A DNA stretch of 64,000 nt from Maioricimonas rarisocia (GTDB lineage Bacteria; Planctomycetota; Planctomycetia; Planctomycetales; Planctomycetaceae). Below the pieces are notes generated by a model. The model was given only the letters and a program-made list of their open reading frames with translations. It searched no databases and was not told the DNA's origin. Location of the stretch: NCBI RefSeq assembly GCF_007747795.1, contig NZ_CP036275.1, positions 4,270,001 through 4,334,000 on the forward strand, written 5' to 3'. Below are positions 48,292 through 58,778 of this stretch, one piece after another. A program made the position numbers and the translations under genes. Every line of letters begins with the position of its first letter. Within the stretch, counting starts at the first letter, position 1.

Positions 48292-49556
48292 AACCCCTCC
48301 AGATCGTCAAAGAAGTCGGGGTACGTCTTGACCGTGCAGCCCGGGTCCTTGATGCCCACCCCTGGATGTCGCAGGCCCACCAGAGCGAAGCTCATGGCCA
48401 TGCGGTGATCGTCATATGTTTCGATGTCGGCCGGCTGCATCGGCCCCGGATGGATCGTCAGACCATCCTCATGTTCGTCCGCCTCGAGTCCCAGACGCCG
48501 CAGTTCGTTGACCACTGCGGCAACACGGTCGGTTTCCTTGTGCCGCATGTGAGCCACGTTGCGGATTCGCGTCGGCCCGCTGGCAAATGGTGCGACCGCC
48601 GCGAGAGTCTGCGCGGTATCGCTGATGGCGTTCATGTCGACATCGACGCCCCGCAGTGGCTTCCCCACGAGTGTAATGCTGTCCGCCTCCCAGCGGGCCT
48701 CGCATCCCATCTGCACAAGCACATCGACGAAGCCGACGTCCCCCTGCAGGGCATCGCGGCTGAGTCCTTCGACGGTGACTTCCCCACCGGTGATCGCGGC
48801 CGCCGCGAAGAAGTAGCTGGCTGCCGACGCATCCGGCTCGATGTCGTAGCTGCGTCCCTGATAGCCACCGGGCGGGAGGATAAAGTCTCCCGGCTCCGGT
48901 TCTTCGACACGCGCTCCGAAGGCCCGCATGACTTCGAGTGTCATGTCGACGTATGGTCGGGACACCAGGGTGCCGTCCACCTTCAGGTTGATGGCCGCCT
49001 TCGCACAGGGGGCCGCCATCAGCAGAGCGCTGAGGTACTGGCTGGACAGGTTGCCGCCGACGCTCAGCGTTCCTCCCGGCAGACCCGATGCGGCAATCTG
49101 CACGGGCGGACAGTCGGTTCCCAGTTCGCAGACGATGTCGACATCGAGCTGGCGTAGCGCTTCGACGAGCGGCCCGATCGGCCGTTCCCGCATGCGGGTA
49201 TTGCCATCCAGTCGGAAGCGACCGTCCCCCAGCGTACACAGAGCCGTCAGAAAACGGATGCTCGTGCCGCTGTTCTCCAGCCAGAGTTCCGCATGGTCGA
49301 CCGCTGGACGTCCGGCGCAGCCAGTCAGGTCGATCGTACAGGCGGCCGCATCGTGCTCGAGCTCGATTCCGAGTCGTCGGAGGCTCTCGACCATGACGCG
49401 GGTATCCTGACTGTCGAGGACACCCGTCAGTTCGGACGCTCCGCGTGCAAGAGCAGCGACAATCAGAGCCCGGTTCGTGAGGCTTTTTGACCCCGGCGGG
49501 CGGACGGTCCCCAGAACGGGGCCGCGGACCGGAGTGATGGTGATCGTGTCCGTCAT
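48273..49556 (-). CDS. aroA: 3-phosphoshikimate 1-carboxyvinyltransferase (EPSP synthase)
   Basis: Sixth step of the shikimate pathway: joins phosphoenolpyruvate to shikimate-3-phosphate. The 427-residue product has [20 protein letters not shown], the [18 protein letters not shown] glycine loop (variant of GNAGTxxRxL), [17 protein letters not shown], and [19 protein letters not shown]. Start ATG 49556; a longer frame to 49688 is not supported. Overlap with rsmB indicates co-translation, an unusual pairing of an amino-acid enzyme and an rRNA methyltransferase. Confidence 0.95.
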   Translation of the reverse strand: MTDTITITPVRGPVLGTVRPPGSKSLTNRALIVAALARGASELTGVLDSQDTRVMVESLRRLGIELEHDAAACTIDLTGCAGRPAVDHAELWLENSGTSIRFLTALCTLGDGRFRLDGNTRMRERPIGPLVEALRQLDVDIVCELGTDCPPVQIAASGLPGGTLSVGGNLSSQYLSALLMAAPCAKAAINLKVDGTLVSRPYVDMTLEVMRAFGARVEEPEPGDFILPPGGYQGRSYDIEPDASAASYFFAAAAITGGEVTVEGLSRDALQGDVGFVDVLVQMGCEARWEADSITLVGKPLRGVDVDMNAISDTAQTLAAVAPFASGPTRIRNVAHMRHKETDRVAAVVNELRRLGLEADEHEDGLTIHPGPMQPADIETYDDHRMAMSFALVGLRHPGVGIKDPGCTVKTYPDFFDDLEGLCRTAR

Positions 49557-49632
49557 CCTGTGCTGCTCGCTGAGCGGGTGAAAAAGGTGCGGGAGTGTAC
49601 CGAAATCCATTGTTCGGAGCGCCTCCCGAGCC

Positions 49633-49935
49633 GTGAAGGCGCTGCTGTCGTTAAAAATGGTATCGCTTGCGCGTCTTTTCGCATTCAATACAGATTGTCG
49701 AGCCTGCCTCGTCGTCCTGTCGTCCGATACCAGTCTTATGCGGCCCGAACCGATTGCGGGCGTGCCGCTCGAGACCCCGACCGAGAACGAATCGTCCGGC
49801 CGTCAGGTAATGACATCCGGTCGCGAGCTGACAGCAGCGTTGCTGCCCGCCCAGACTGCGGGCGAACTGGTTGCAGGCGCTGTGGGACAGAGCACTAGCG
49901 AATTGTGCCCCGGGATGACAACCGATGATGTCTGA
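49633..49935 (+). CDS. possible small protein upstream of the 38-residue-repeat protein
   Basis: A 100-codon frame from GTG 49633 with a strong G/C bias at third positions in its second half and a polar, Thr/Ser/Glu-rich sequence ([20 protein letters not shown]). Its stop overlaps the start of the next gene by 8-11 bp (ATGATGTCTGA), as in coupled genes. No family was recognised and the N-terminal part looks less coding. It may instead be an untranslated leader. Confidence 0.35.
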   Translation: MKALLSLKMVSLARLFAFNTDCRACLVVLSSDTSLMRPEPIAGVPLETPTENESSGRQVMTSGRELTAALLPAQTAGELVAGAVGQSTSELCPGMTTDDV

Positions 49936-50917
49936 GACTCCACAAGCCGTCGTTCGCGTAACCTTTCTACTGGGCGTGACGCTCCTGTTCGCTGCTCTCT
50001 GGCAGGGAGACCGTGCTCCCGGACGACACCCGTCCGGGACCTCCGCCGACGCCGCGCTCACCGAGGGCTCCGGTCCACGCTCCCGGTGGGAAGCTGCGGG
50101 CAGTGACCTCCCGAAGGGGGAATCGGGCGAAATGGTGATTCGTCACGCCGAGTCCGACATTGATCGCAGTACCTGGGAACAGGCTGGCGGCCTCCCCCCC
50201 TGGTCGGCCCGTGGTACCGACCTGCCGGAAGGGGAATCCGGAATCATGATGCACCGCCATGCGGAATCCGAAGTTGATCCCGACAACTGGGAACGGGCCG
50301 ACAGTCGCCCTCCATGGACCGCTCCCGGAACTGACCTGCCGCAGGGTGAATCCGAATCCATGGCCCGCGGCGATGACCGCGAAGCCTCGACGAGTGTCAA
50401 TAAAGTCCGCAGCCGCACGCTCTCGTCCCGTCCCGAGTCACACTTGAAGCTTGCATTCACACAGCCGGCAGCGCGGAATCTGCATGACGTCGCTCGCAGT
50501 GATCTGCCGCCGGGGATTACCGCCGGCACCTATCGGATCGTCGACAACGCCGGCCGCACCGCACGAATCACTCTCTCCCTCGACGAACTCGCAGGTGCCC
50601 CGGCGAGATCTCCCCGACCGTTGTACGAATCCGCCCCTGCTCCCGGCCAGCGCATCTACTGGATTCGTATCGAACTGACCGGCTCAGACAAGAAGATTGC
50701 CGCAAACCGGGTGCTTATCCGCAAAGCGGATCTGGCGAACACTCCGGCGTCCACCATGGCCACTTCGGCGGCCCTGTTGACGGGATCGCTCAACCGGACG
50801 CCATCCGAGCGAAGCTCCTCGGCCCGGTGGCTGGACCATGCCAGTCGGTGGATGGACCGGGCACTCGAACTGGTGCGGGCGGTGCCGGCCGAACAGCCAC
50901 AGGGTGTGCGACGTTGA
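49925..50917 (+). CDS. membrane-anchored protein with 38-residue tandem repeats
   Basis: The 330-residue product has a signal-anchor (VVRVTFLLGVTLLFAALW) and then two full and one partial copies of a 38-residue unit beginning at residues 60, 98 and 136: x-DLPxGESxxM-xRHAES, then W-E-x-A and a PPW block. DLPPG returns degenerately near residue 194 in RSDLPPGITAGTYRIVDNAG. A C-terminal beta-like region (RIYWIRIELTGSDKKIAANR) and a Ser/Arg-rich tail follow. No known family was recognised. A second ATG (49928) is one codon on. It is convergent with the Gfo/Idh/MocA gene at 50938. Confidence 0.65.
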   Translation: MMSETPQAVVRVTFLLGVTLLFAALWQGDRAPGRHPSGTSADAALTEGSGPRSRWEAAGSDLPKGESGEMVIRHAESDIDRSTWEQAGGLPPWSARGTDLPEGESGIMMHRHAESEVDPDNWERADSRPPWTAPGTDLPQGESESMARGDDREASTSVNKVRSRTLSSRPESHLKLAFTQPAARNLHDVARSDLPPGITAGTYRIVDNAGRTARITLSLDELAGAPARSPRPLYESAPAPGQRIYWIRIELTGSDKKIAANRVLIRKADLANTPASTMATSAALLTGSLNRTPSERSSSARWLDHASRWMDRALELVRAVPAEQPQGVRR

Positions 50918-50937
50918 TGACAGTCGGCGATCGTCGT

Positions 50938-51990
50938 CTACGCAGGATATGGCAGCGCCACCGCCGCACCGGATTCCGCGCTTTCGGCGACGGCTTCGGT
51001 GAACTCCATGTAGCGGAGTGCCGTCGGGAAGTCGTTGAGTCCGACGGTTTCCTCGCCGCGAATCGCCGCCACGAACTCCTCTTCGACGCGCCACGATCCC
51101 CGCAGTTCGTCCGGAACTTCAATCTGCCGCAATTCAGTATCGCTCGAATGCCCCACCCAGACTTTCTCCGAGTCGTTGAATTCGACCTTGATCGTACCAC
51201 GACTGCCGTACAGGTGAATCTGTCGCCCGGCACCGAACAGCACGATGCCGTTCATGTGGTACAGCCCGCGACCGCCGTTTTCCAGCTGCGTCATGACGTG
51301 CACGCTGTCGGGGACGGTCACGTCGGCATACCGGCTCTCGTCCAGTTTGGGACGGGTCGGTTCGAACACCGCGGTCTGGGCCAACACCCGCTGCGGTGCG
51401 GGAGCCCAGCGAAGCGCAGTCTCGTGCAGGATCCCCAGCGACAGGACGTTCTTGCCGCTGATCGCCGCGTCCTGCCGCCAGTGCAACGGCTGCGAGTAGT
51501 CGCGGAACATGTCGTCGACGCCCAGCACGACCAGCTCGCGCAGTTCGCCGATGAAGTTGTCATCGAGGAGCCGGCGGACGGCGGGGCCGCACTCCAGGCC
51601 GAAGGGGCTCGGGACGACCTGCGTGACGAGGTCGGAATGTTTCTCGCTGGCGGCGAGCATCTGCCGCGCTTCGGCCAGGTCGCGGGCCATCCGGGCTTCG
51701 GTCAGCACATGTTTGCCGGAGTCGAGCGCCGCACAGGTGACTTCGCAGTGCAGATTGGGCCACGTTCCGACGAGCACGGCGTCGATGTCGTCTTCGGCGA
51801 CGAGGTTCTGCCAACTGTCGAAAGTACGGGGGATGTCAAATTCCCGGGCGACCCGCTCGGTGGACTCGGGGGTGCGATTCGCGACCGCCACGATTTCGAC
51901 GCCGTCGATACCCCGAAAACCGGGAATGTGGCGCAGACGGGTATTCGCTCCAGCACCGACGATTCCAATGCGGATCGGCTGCGGGGGCAT
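50938..51990 (-). CDS. Gfo/Idh/MocA family oxidoreductase, cytosolic
   Basis: The 350-residue product has the Rossmann motif IRIGIVGAGANTRLRHIPGF, AVLVGTWPNLHCEVTCAAL, DSGKHVLTEARMARDLAEAR (the EKP motif of the family is here EAR) and a C-terminal GGRGLYHMNGIVLFGAGRQI. There is no signal peptide. Start ATG 51990 has AAGGAG nine bases upstream; a TTG six codons earlier is part of that ribosome site. Replacement of the catalytic Lys of EKP suggests altered chemistry or a non-enzymatic role. Substrate unknown. Confidence 0.87.
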   Translation of the reverse strand: MPPQPIRIGIVGAGANTRLRHIPGFRGIDGVEIVAVANRTPESTERVAREFDIPRTFDSWQNLVAEDDIDAVLVGTWPNLHCEVTCAALDSGKHVLTEARMARDLAEARQMLAASEKHSDLVTQVVPSPFGLECGPAVRRLLDDNFIGELRELVVLGVDDMFRDYSQPLHWRQDAAISGKNVLSLGILHETALRWAPAPQRVLAQTAVFEPTRPKLDESRYADVTVPDSVHVMTQLENGGRGLYHMNGIVLFGAGRQIHLYGSRGTIKVEFNDSEKVWVGHSSDTELRQIEVPDELRGSWRVEEEFVAAIRGEETVGLNDFPTALRYMEFTEAVAESAESGAAVALPYPA

Positions 51991-52206
51991 CAGATGCGAC
52001 TCCTTCAACTTACGGAGAGAAATGCAGTGGCCGGCGGCGTCGGGCCACCGGGCCGCGATTCTAGGTGAATTACCGCACCTCGCAAGCCGCAGCCGGCCAA
52101 ACCCCCCGTCTCTCCCGTGCGGAAAACTGAATTTCGGTCAGGCCTTATGATATACTCGGATCGCAGAACGCTGTTGGTACGTGCCGGTTTTTCCGGTGCC
52201 CAGAGG

Positions 52207-53463
52207 ATGCTCGGCCTGCTGGAACGCACGCTGGGCGGGAGCAGATTGACCGTGGACGAGACACAACCGGGCCCCGCATCGAGCCAGTCCGTCTCCCGAC
52301 GTGGATTCCTCGCCGCCGGGGGCATCGGCGTCGTCGGCCTGAGCATGGCCGAACGTGCTGCCGTCCTGCAGGCCCAGGAGCGGAGCGGTCGCCGCAGCGT
52401 GATCCTGATCATTATGAACGGCGGCCCCAGCCAGCTGGAGACGTTCGATCCGAAACCGAACGCTCCCAGCGACATCCGGGGCCCCCTCCGGGCGATCTCC
52501 ACCGCGGTGCCGGGCGTTGCCTTCAGCGAAGCGTTCCCTCGACTGGGACTGCGCGCCGGCCGACTGGCGGTGCTGCGCAGCCTTTGCCACCAGGCCGCGC
52601 CGATTCACGAAGCGGGACTGCAACTGCTTCAGACCGGCCAGCTCGTCCATCAGGGACAGCTTCCGCCAAGCCTGGGAGCGGTCGCCACTCGCATGCTCGG
52701 GCCCCGCGACGGCATGCCGGCTCATGTCGTGCTTCCCGAGCGCGTCTCCGAAACGGGCGTCGGCAGCTACTGCGGCGACGCGGCCGGCGTGCTCGGCGAC
52801 GAAGTTGCACCGGTGGTGGTGGATGCCGGCGGTGCGGCATCTCCCATGACGGGAACCGGTCCGGACGAAACCATTCCTCTGCTGCCCGAGTTCGCATCCC
52901 AGCCGCTGGCCGTTCGGGACGAATACGGAGAGACCGACTTCGGTCGCATGTGCTGGCATGCCGCCCGACTGGTCGAAGCAGGCGTTCGTGTCGTCACCGT
53001 CAATACGTGCCCGCGGCTTCACGGGCAGGTCACATGGGATGCTCACGCGAGCGGCCCCTCGTCCCCCGGGACCCTGTTCGACTACCGCAATTCGCTGGGA
53101 CCGCAGCTCGACCGGGCCGTTGCTGCTCTGCACGACGACCTGTCGGCAACGGGTCTGTTCGACGAGACGCTGGTCGTCTGCACCGGCGAATTCGGACGCA
53201 ATCCGCGGCGAAATGCAACAGGCGGCCGCGATCACTGGACGGACTGCTGGTCGGGCGTCGCCTTCGGTGGCGGCGTGAGTGGTGGGCAGGTCATTGGCCG
53301 AACCGACGACTACGCCGAATCCATCGTGGATCGTCCGCTTCCGGTCGAGGATCTGGTCGCCTCCATGTACCGGGCGCTTCGACTGTCACCGGCCACATGG
53401 AATGCCGAAGAAATCTCCGAGAGCCTCTCCGGTGAAGTGCCGGTCCCCGAACTGATTAGCTAA
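52207..53463 (+). CDS. DUF1501 protein, Tat-exported
   Basis: The 418-residue product belongs to the planctomycete DUF1501 family, related to sulfatase/alkaline-phosphatase folds. A twin-arginine signal (SRRGFLAAGGIGVVGLS) is preceded by a 35-residue leader; VILIIMNGGPSQLETFDPKP, VVCTGEFGRNPRRNATGGRD and HWTDCWSGVAFGGGVSGGQV are family motifs with candidate metal ligands. DUF1501 genes usually sit beside DUF1549/1553 genes; here the neighbour, 80 bp downstream, is the PVC-type protein. ATGs at 52117 and 52147 are alternative starts. Confidence 0.9.
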   Translation: MLGLLERTLGGSRLTVDETQPGPASSQSVSRRGFLAAGGIGVVGLSMAERAAVLQAQERSGRRSVILIIMNGGPSQLETFDPKPNAPSDIRGPLRAISTAVPGVAFSEAFPRLGLRAGRLAVLRSLCHQAAPIHEAGLQLLQTGQLVHQGQLPPSLGAVATRMLGPRDGMPAHVVLPERVSETGVGSYCGDAAGVLGDEVAPVVVDAGGAASPMTGTGPDETIPLLPEFASQPLAVRDEYGETDFGRMCWHAARLVEAGVRVVTVNTCPRLHGQVTWDAHASGPSSPGTLFDYRNSLGPQLDRAVAALHDDLSATGLFDETLVVCTGEFGRNPRRNATGGRDHWTDCWSGVAFGGGVSGGQVIGRTDDYAESIVDRPLPVEDLVASMYRALRLSPATWNAEEISESLSGEVPVPELIS

Positions 53464-53543
53464 CATCTCAGCGAAGCTTGATGCGTCCCGGCGGCGTGAG
53501 CGCCTGCGTCCCCGGTCATCGAATCTACCAGCTGAGGTACAAC

Positions 53544-56500
53544 ATGTTCGGTTCGGACCGCCCTGCCAGATGGCTGCGTGCCCCCCTCCCCCTTTCTGCC
53601 TGCCTTCTTCTCGCCCTCCTCGTCTCCTGCGGCTTCGTCGACGCTGCTCCCGATCCTGCAGCAGAGACCGATCTGGCGGCGGAACTTCCACGACTCAAGC
53701 CGGTCGAACCGGAAGACGTCCAGAAGACGTTTACGGTCCAGCATGGCTTCTCGCTGCAGCTGGTCGCGCATGAGCCGCTGCTCGCCGATCCCGTCGACGC
53801 CTGCTTCGATCCGCAGGGACGGCTCTACGTCGCCGAAATGCATGGCTACCCCTACTCCGAAGAGGCCCGGGCCCAGCAGCCCGAACCGATCGGCAAGCAC
53901 GACGCCGGCATCATCCGCCTGCTCGAAGATACCGACGGCGACGGCGTGTTCGACCACAGTACGGTCTTCGCCGACCAGATGAGCTGGCCGACCTCCGTCT
54001 GCTGCTACGACGGCGGTGTTTTCGCGCTCGCCCCGACCGAGATGTACTACCTCAAGGACACCGACGGTGACGGCAAGGCCGATGTCCGCCGGACCGTCTT
54101 TACCGGTTTCAGCCGGGCCAATGTGCAGGCCGTGGCCAACAACATGAAGTGGGGACTGGACAACCGCATCTACGTCGCCGGGGGAACCAACCGCGATACG
54201 GTCCTCAAGCTGGACGGCAAGGAGATCGGCAACCTGAGCGGGAAGGACTTCTGCTTCGATCCCCGCACGATGGAAGTCGAGTTCCTCACCGGCGGACGGC
54301 AGTTCGGCCACTCCTTCGACGACTGGGGCAACCGCTACGTCTGCTCCAACAGCAATCATATCCAGCACATCGTTTTCCCCCGCCGCTACCTCGACCGGAC
54401 GCCCGGCGTTGGCGTCTCCGGGACGATTCGCAGCATCGCGAAAGATGGCCCCTCGGCTCCCGTCTTTCGCGCGAGTCCGGCCGAACCGTGGCGCATTGTC
54501 CGGACCCGTCGTCGTGCCGCCGATCCCCGATATCGTGATCGCCTCCCGCCGACGGAGCTGGTGCCGACCGGCTTCTTCACCTCGGCGACCGGGGTGACGA
54601 TCTACCGTGGAGCGGCCTATCCGCCGGAATTCCAGGGCAACGCCTTCATCGGCGATGTCGGTGGCAACCTGATCCACCGCAAGACGCTGCATCCGAAGGG
54701 GGTCACGTTCGAGGCGGTCCGCGCCGACGCGAACGTCGAATTCGTCACTTCGACCGATACCTGGTTCCGCCCGGTCAACTTCGTGAATGGTCCGGACGGG
54801 TATCTGTACGTTCTCGACATGTACCGGGAAACGATCGAGCATCCCGCCTCGATCCCCGAAGACATCAAGTCCCACCTCGATCTGGAAAGCGGTGACGCTC
54901 GTGGCCGCATCTACCGCCTGCTGCCGCCCGGCACGAAGACGGCGTCCATCCCGGACGTGAGCGACTCCACGACCAGCGAACTCGTGGCGCTCCTCGAGTC
55001 GCCTCACGCTGCTCTGCGCGAGACCGCCCATCGGTTGCTGTGGGAACGACAGGACAAGGCGGCCGTGCCGGCGCTTCGCAAGCTGCTGACCTCGGCCAAC
55101 CGTCCGACCGCCCGGCTGCACGCCCTGTACAGCCTCGTCGGTCTTGAGTCGGTTGAATCCTCGGACCTGCTGGCCGGACTGCGAGACGACAGCCCGCGGG
55201 TTCGCGAACACGCCGTTCTGCTTGCCGAGCCGCACCTCGCTGACTCCCCTGAGCTGATCGATGCGATTCTCGCTCTCAGTGACGATGACGACACACGTGT
55301 ACAGATGCAGGTGGCTTTTACGATCGGCGAGATGCCGGCCGAGAACCTCATCCGCGGCATCATTACCTTCACGCAGCAGGACAACATCAACTCCGACGTC
55401 CGGCAGGCCATGGCGACATCGATTCGCGGCCACGCCAACGCAATCGCTCTCGAACTGATCAGCGACGCCGGTGCGCTGGAAAATGCCGGCCAGCGGCGAT
55501 TCCTCGGCCAGCTGCTCGAACAGATTGGCGGGGGCAGCTCCGCCGACGTCGTCTACGGCATGCTTGCGGAAGCGGCCACGTCCGCGACGTCCGACAAAGC
55601 ACTTCCTTTGGCCGTCCAGCACCTGGGTGCCGGCCTGCGCCGCAAGGGTCAGGTCCTGAAGTTGACCGACAACGACCGCTTCGATGATTCGCAGCAGCAA
55701 CAGCTCGCGACCTTTGTGGAGAAGGTGACCGAGTCGGCAGAAAGCGGAGGATCTCAGGCGGCCGGCGCGGTCGCGCTGCTTGCCAACATCGAGTTCAACG
55801 CCCTTGCGGATGTCGCCGAAGAACTGCTCACGCCGCAGACGCCGGTGCCGTTGCAGGTTGCCGTCGTCCGTGCCCTCGGAAATCATCCCAGCAACGCATC
55901 GGCCGATACGCTGCTTGAGGTCTGGTCGGTCTTCACGCCGCAGGTCAGGCAGGAAGCGATCGAAGCCCTCACGCGGAGCAACCAGCGGATCGAGACTCTG
56001 CTTGAAGCGCTCAAGTCCGGCACGATCAAGATTTCCGAGATCGCTCCCGACAAGCGTCAGACGCTGGTCAATCATCCTCGCAAGGCGATCGCCGACGCGG
56101 CCACGCAACTGTTCGACGCCGGCACCTCGCCGGACCGCAACGCACTGATCGGCAAGTACGAGCCAGCCCTGGAAGGTGACGCCGATGCCGAACGCGGTCA
56201 TGCGGTGTTCAAGAAGAACTGCGCCACCTGTCATCGCGTGGGCCAGGAAGGCTTTGCAGTCGGACCGGATCTGGTCTCCATCAGCAACAAGTCTCCCCGC
56301 GACCTGCTGATCTCCATTCTCGATCCGAATCGCGAAGCACAGCCGAACTTCACCAGCTATACGGCACTGACGGAAAGCGGCCAGGTCCACACCGGCCTGA
56401 TCGCCGCCGAAACCGCCACGAGCATCACGCTCCGGCGGGCCGAGGGGAAGGAAGACATCCTGCTGCGTGAGAACATCGAAGTGCTCAAGTCCAACGGCAT

Positions 56501-56606
56501 CTCGCTGATGCCGGTCGGCCTCGAGAAGGAGATTCCGCCGGCTCAGATGGCGGACGTGGTGGCCTTCATCAAGTCGCTGCAGAAGATGAAGACCTCCTCG
56601 AACTGA
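53544..56606 (+). CDS. PVC-type dehydrogenase: propeller, HEAT repeats and cytochrome c
   Basis: The 1020-residue exported protein starts at ATG 53544 (TGAGG six bases upstream) with a signal ending [10 protein letters not shown]. An N-terminal six-bladed sugar/sorbosone dehydrogenase-like propeller (about 60-450) includes [27 protein letters not shown] and DTDGDGKAD (calcium-type loops), and [20 protein letters not shown]. About ten HEAT-like repeats follow (480-860), then a cytochrome c domain with CATCH at 893-897. The family is membrane-associated and thought to oxidise sugars in the periplasm, passing electrons through the heme. It follows DUF1501 and may be co-transcribed with it. Confidence 0.92.
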   Translation: MFGSDRPARWLRAPLPLSACLLLALLVSCGFVDAAPDPAAETDLAAELPRLKPVEPEDVQKTFTVQHGFSLQLVAHEPLLADPVDACFDPQGRLYVAEMHGYPYSEEARAQQPEPIGKHDAGIIRLLEDTDGDGVFDHSTVFADQMSWPTSVCCYDGGVFALAPTEMYYLKDTDGDGKADVRRTVFTGFSRANVQAVANNMKWGLDNRIYVAGGTNRDTVLKLDGKEIGNLSGKDFCFDPRTMEVEFLTGGRQFGHSFDDWGNRYVCSNSNHIQHIVFPRRYLDRTPGVGVSGTIRSIAKDGPSAPVFRASPAEPWRIVRTRRRAADPRYRDRLPPTELVPTGFFTSATGVTIYRGAAYPPEFQGNAFIGDVGGNLIHRKTLHPKGVTFEAVRADANVEFVTSTDTWFRPVNFVNGPDGYLYVLDMYRETIEHPASIPEDIKSHLDLESGDARGRIYRLLPPGTKTASIPDVSDSTTSELVALLESPHAALRETAHRLLWERQDKAAVPALRKLLTSANRPTARLHALYSLVGLESVESSDLLAGLRDDSPRVREHAVLLAEPHLADSPELIDAILALSDDDDTRVQMQVAFTIGEMPAENLIRGIITFTQQDNINSDVRQAMATSIRGHANAIALELISDAGALENAGQRRFLGQLLEQIGGGSSADVVYGMLAEAATSATSDKALPLAVQHLGAGLRRKGQVLKLTDNDRFDDSQQQQLATFVEKVTESAESGGSQAAGAVALLANIEFNALADVAEELLTPQTPVPLQVAVVRALGNHPSNASADTLLEVWSVFTPQVRQEAIEALTRSNQRIETLLEALKSGTIKISEIAPDKRQTLVNHPRKAIADAATQLFDAGTSPDRNALIGKYEPALEGDADAERGHAVFKKNCATCHRVGQEGFAVGPDLVSISNKSPRDLLISILDPNREAQPNFTSYTALTESGQVHTGLIAAETATSITLRRAEGKEDILLRENIEVLKSNGISLMPVGLEKEIPPAQMADVVAFIKSLQKMKTSSN

Positions 56607-56618
56607 GACGACGAGCGA

Positions 56619-56651
56619 ACTCCCGGACGGTGCCAGTCGTCGTCCGGGAGT
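56619..56651 (+). terminator. stem-loop after the PVC gene
   Basis: An 11-bp perfect stem (ACTCCCGGACG 56619-56629, CGTCCGGGAGT 56641-56651) lies 13 bp beyond the stop codon. No T-tract follows, so it may be a weak terminator or an mRNA-end stabiliser. Confidence 0.5.
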
Positions 56652-56758
56652 ATCGGTCCGTCTGCACGTTCGCCCGATCGGTCGCGCGTCGCTATCCTTC
56701 ACGGTCCGGCACCGCGTCGGGTCGCCGCATGGACGTATTGCGCTTGAGGACCGTACTG

Positions 56759-58093
56759 ATGCATCAACATGTCGTTCTGCTGTCGATTCCCGGTCTCCGC
56801 CCGCAGGATCTGCAGGCGATGCCCCGCCTGGCCGCGCTTGCTTCTACGGGAGCATCGACGCCTCTGGTTCCCTCGTTCCCCTGCGTGACGCTGCCAGTCC
56901 AGGCGAATATGACCACCGGCGTCGGCCCCGAGAAGCACGGCGTGGTCGCCAACGGCTACTTCTATCGGGACAAGGGGGAGTTCGAGATGTGGACGGCCTG
57001 GAACGAATCGGTCCAGGCGCCGCAGATCTGGCAGACGCTGCGCGATCATGATCCCCAACTTACGTCGGCCGTCTGGTTCCCGATGTTCGCCAAGGGGGCC
57101 CAGGCAGACTACATCTGCACGCCCGCTCCGATTCACAACCCGGACGGTTCCGAATCGCTCTGGTGCTACACGCAGCCGCAGATGCTGTATGGCGACCTGC
57201 GGGATACGCTCGGCCACTTCCCCCTGATGAACTTCTGGGGACCAATGGCCAACATCCGCGCCACAGACTGGATTGCCGACTCCGCCGTCGTTGCCGCCGC
57301 GAAGTTCAAGCCGCGGTTCTCCTACATCTACCTCACCCATCTCGACTACGCGGCACAGAAGACCGGCCCGAACAGCCCCGAGGCTCACGCGGCCCTGTCG
57401 GAACTGGACGAGGCGATCGGCCGCGTCGTCGACGGCTACCAGAACCTCGGCATGGACGACATCCTCTGGCTGGTCGCCAGCGAGTATGTCATCACCGAAG
57501 TGAACAGCGTCGGCTATCCCAACCGCATCCTCCGCGAAGCCGGCCTGCTGACGGTGACCGAGGACGACAACGGTGGCGAGATTCTCGACGTCGCGAATAC
57601 TCCGGCCTGGGCGATGGTCGACCACCAGTTCGCCCACGTCTTTGTGAAGGACGAAAGCGACATCGAGCGGGTGGCCGCCCTGCTCCGTGAAGAGCCGTCA
57701 GTCGAGCGCGTGCTTGTCGGCGAGGAACGGAGCGAGGTCGGGCTCAACCATCCTCGCTCCGGCGAGATCGTTCTGGTCTCGCAACCGGATGCCTGGCTGG
57801 CGTACTACTACTGGCTCGACGACGCCAAAGCGCCGGCATTTGCCCGCACCGTCGACATTCATCGCAAGCCGGGCTACGACCCGGTCGAGATGTTCATCGA
57901 CATGCCGAGCAAATCAACGCCGCTCGATGCCACGCTCGTGAAGGGTTCCCACGGCTACCCGGCGGATGACCCTTCGCGCCATGGCCTGCTGATCACGACC
58001 GACGCAAGCGTTCTGCCCGAACGGCAGATCCGCGACGTCGATCTGGCGGGAATCGTGCTCGACAACTTCGGCGTTCCTTCGCCAAATGCGTGA
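56759..58093 (+). CDS. type I phosphodiesterase / nucleotide pyrophosphatase family protein (AP superfamily)
   Basis: The 444-residue product has the alkaline-phosphatase-superfamily fold without a signal peptide: [20 protein letters not shown] at the N-terminus, the metal/nucleophile region [20 protein letters not shown] with Thr where the nucleophile lies, [20 protein letters not shown], and [20 protein letters not shown] with the late His ligands. Members hydrolyse phosphodiesters or pyrophosphates in nucleotides or lipids. The ATG at 56759 begins [12 protein letters not shown]; the preceding 43 codons are not like the family. Confidence 0.88.
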   Translation: MHQHVVLLSIPGLRPQDLQAMPRLAALASTGASTPLVPSFPCVTLPVQANMTTGVGPEKHGVVANGYFYRDKGEFEMWTAWNESVQAPQIWQTLRDHDPQLTSAVWFPMFAKGAQADYICTPAPIHNPDGSESLWCYTQPQMLYGDLRDTLGHFPLMNFWGPMANIRATDWIADSAVVAAAKFKPRFSYIYLTHLDYAAQKTGPNSPEAHAALSELDEAIGRVVDGYQNLGMDDILWLVASEYVITEVNSVGYPNRILREAGLLTVTEDDNGGEILDVANTPAWAMVDHQFAHVFVKDESDIERVAALLREEPSVERVLVGEERSEVGLNHPRSGEIVLVSQPDAWLAYYYWLDDAKAPAFARTVDIHRKPGYDPVEMFIDMPSKSTPLDATLVKGSHGYPADDPSRHGLLITTDASVLPERQIRDVDLAGIVLDNFGVPSPNA

Positions 58094-58201
58094 ACCGCGC
58101 GGGGTCCTCTCTCCGTTCCCCCTGATGCGGATATTCCGCCTGCCTGGCGTCATATCCGGTGCAATCACCACAACGAACGAAGCACAATGGGCGGAGAGTA
58201 T

Positions 58202-58387
58202 ATGGTAAGTTGGTTCGCACTCATCCTGGCCGTCGGCGTCGTAGGCCTGATCGTGCTGATCGTCGTTGTCCTCAGCAAAGGACTGCGACTGCCCGGCATG
58301 GGGCACGCGACACTCGCCTGTCCCCACTGCGGCAAGGAAACCCGAGCGGGGCGTCCGAGCTGCGAACATTGCGGCCAGGACGTGTAG
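58202..58387 (+). CDS. membrane zinc-ribbon microprotein, copy 1
   Basis: A 61-residue protein with one transmembrane helix (MVSWFALILAVGVVGLIVLI) followed by SKGLRLPGMGHATLACPHCG and KETRAGRPSCEHCGQDV, a four-Cys zinc ribbon (CPHC and CEHC) on the presumed cytoplasmic side. ATG 58202 has GGAGAG upstream; ATG 58187 five codons earlier lies within that site. No known function. A paralogue follows 129 bp later. Confidence 0.7.
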   Translation: MVSWFALILAVGVVGLIVLIVVVLSKGLRLPGMGHATLACPHCGKETRAGRPSCEHCGQDV

Positions 58388-58516
58388 ATCCCCCTCGGCG
58401 GGCCAGCTTGCAGAAGGGCTGGGCACCTTCATTTACGACGATGCGGGTCTTGCATCGGTCCGGCAGCTCAACAGCTGCAATCGCAGCAGGGAACGTTTCG
58501 GGATGGGGGAAGGCAC

Positions 58517-58702
58517 GTGTTGGGGCTCATCGAACTCATTGCCATCGTGGCACTCGTCGGAGTGATTGCAATCGGGCTCTTCGGAGGCAGCAAAGGCCTG
58601 CGTCTTCCCGGCATGGGGCATGCGACGCTGGCGTGTCCGCATTGCGGCAAGGAGACCCGCGCGGGGCGTCCAACCTGCGCGCACTGCCGACAGGATCTGT
58701 AA
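58517..58702 (+). CDS. membrane zinc-ribbon microprotein, copy 2
   Basis: A 61-residue paralogue starting at GTG 58517: a helix (LIELIAIVALVGVIAIGLFG) and SKGLRLPGMGHATLACPHCG, then KETRAGRPTCAHCRQDL. About 30 of the last 34 residues match copy 1 while the helices are unrelated in sequence and third codon positions have diverged, so the soluble ribbon is under selection. GGGGGAAGG lies upstream. Adjacent copies may form a heterodimer. Confidence 0.7.
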   Translation: MLGLIELIAIVALVGVIAIGLFGGSKGLRLPGMGHATLACPHCGKETRAGRPTCAHCRQDL

Positions 58703-58778
58703 CGCACCGCAGCCGTCAGCGGTCCCCCGGAAGGACGTCGTGAGAGAACGTTTTTCTTGCCGGGCGACCTCGCAATGG

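Noticed and set aside
53460-56702. 1080-codon open frame on the - strand
   Set aside because: It is antisense to the PVC-type gene, whose propeller and CATCH heme motif are plain. The long mirror frame is a codon-bias artefact.
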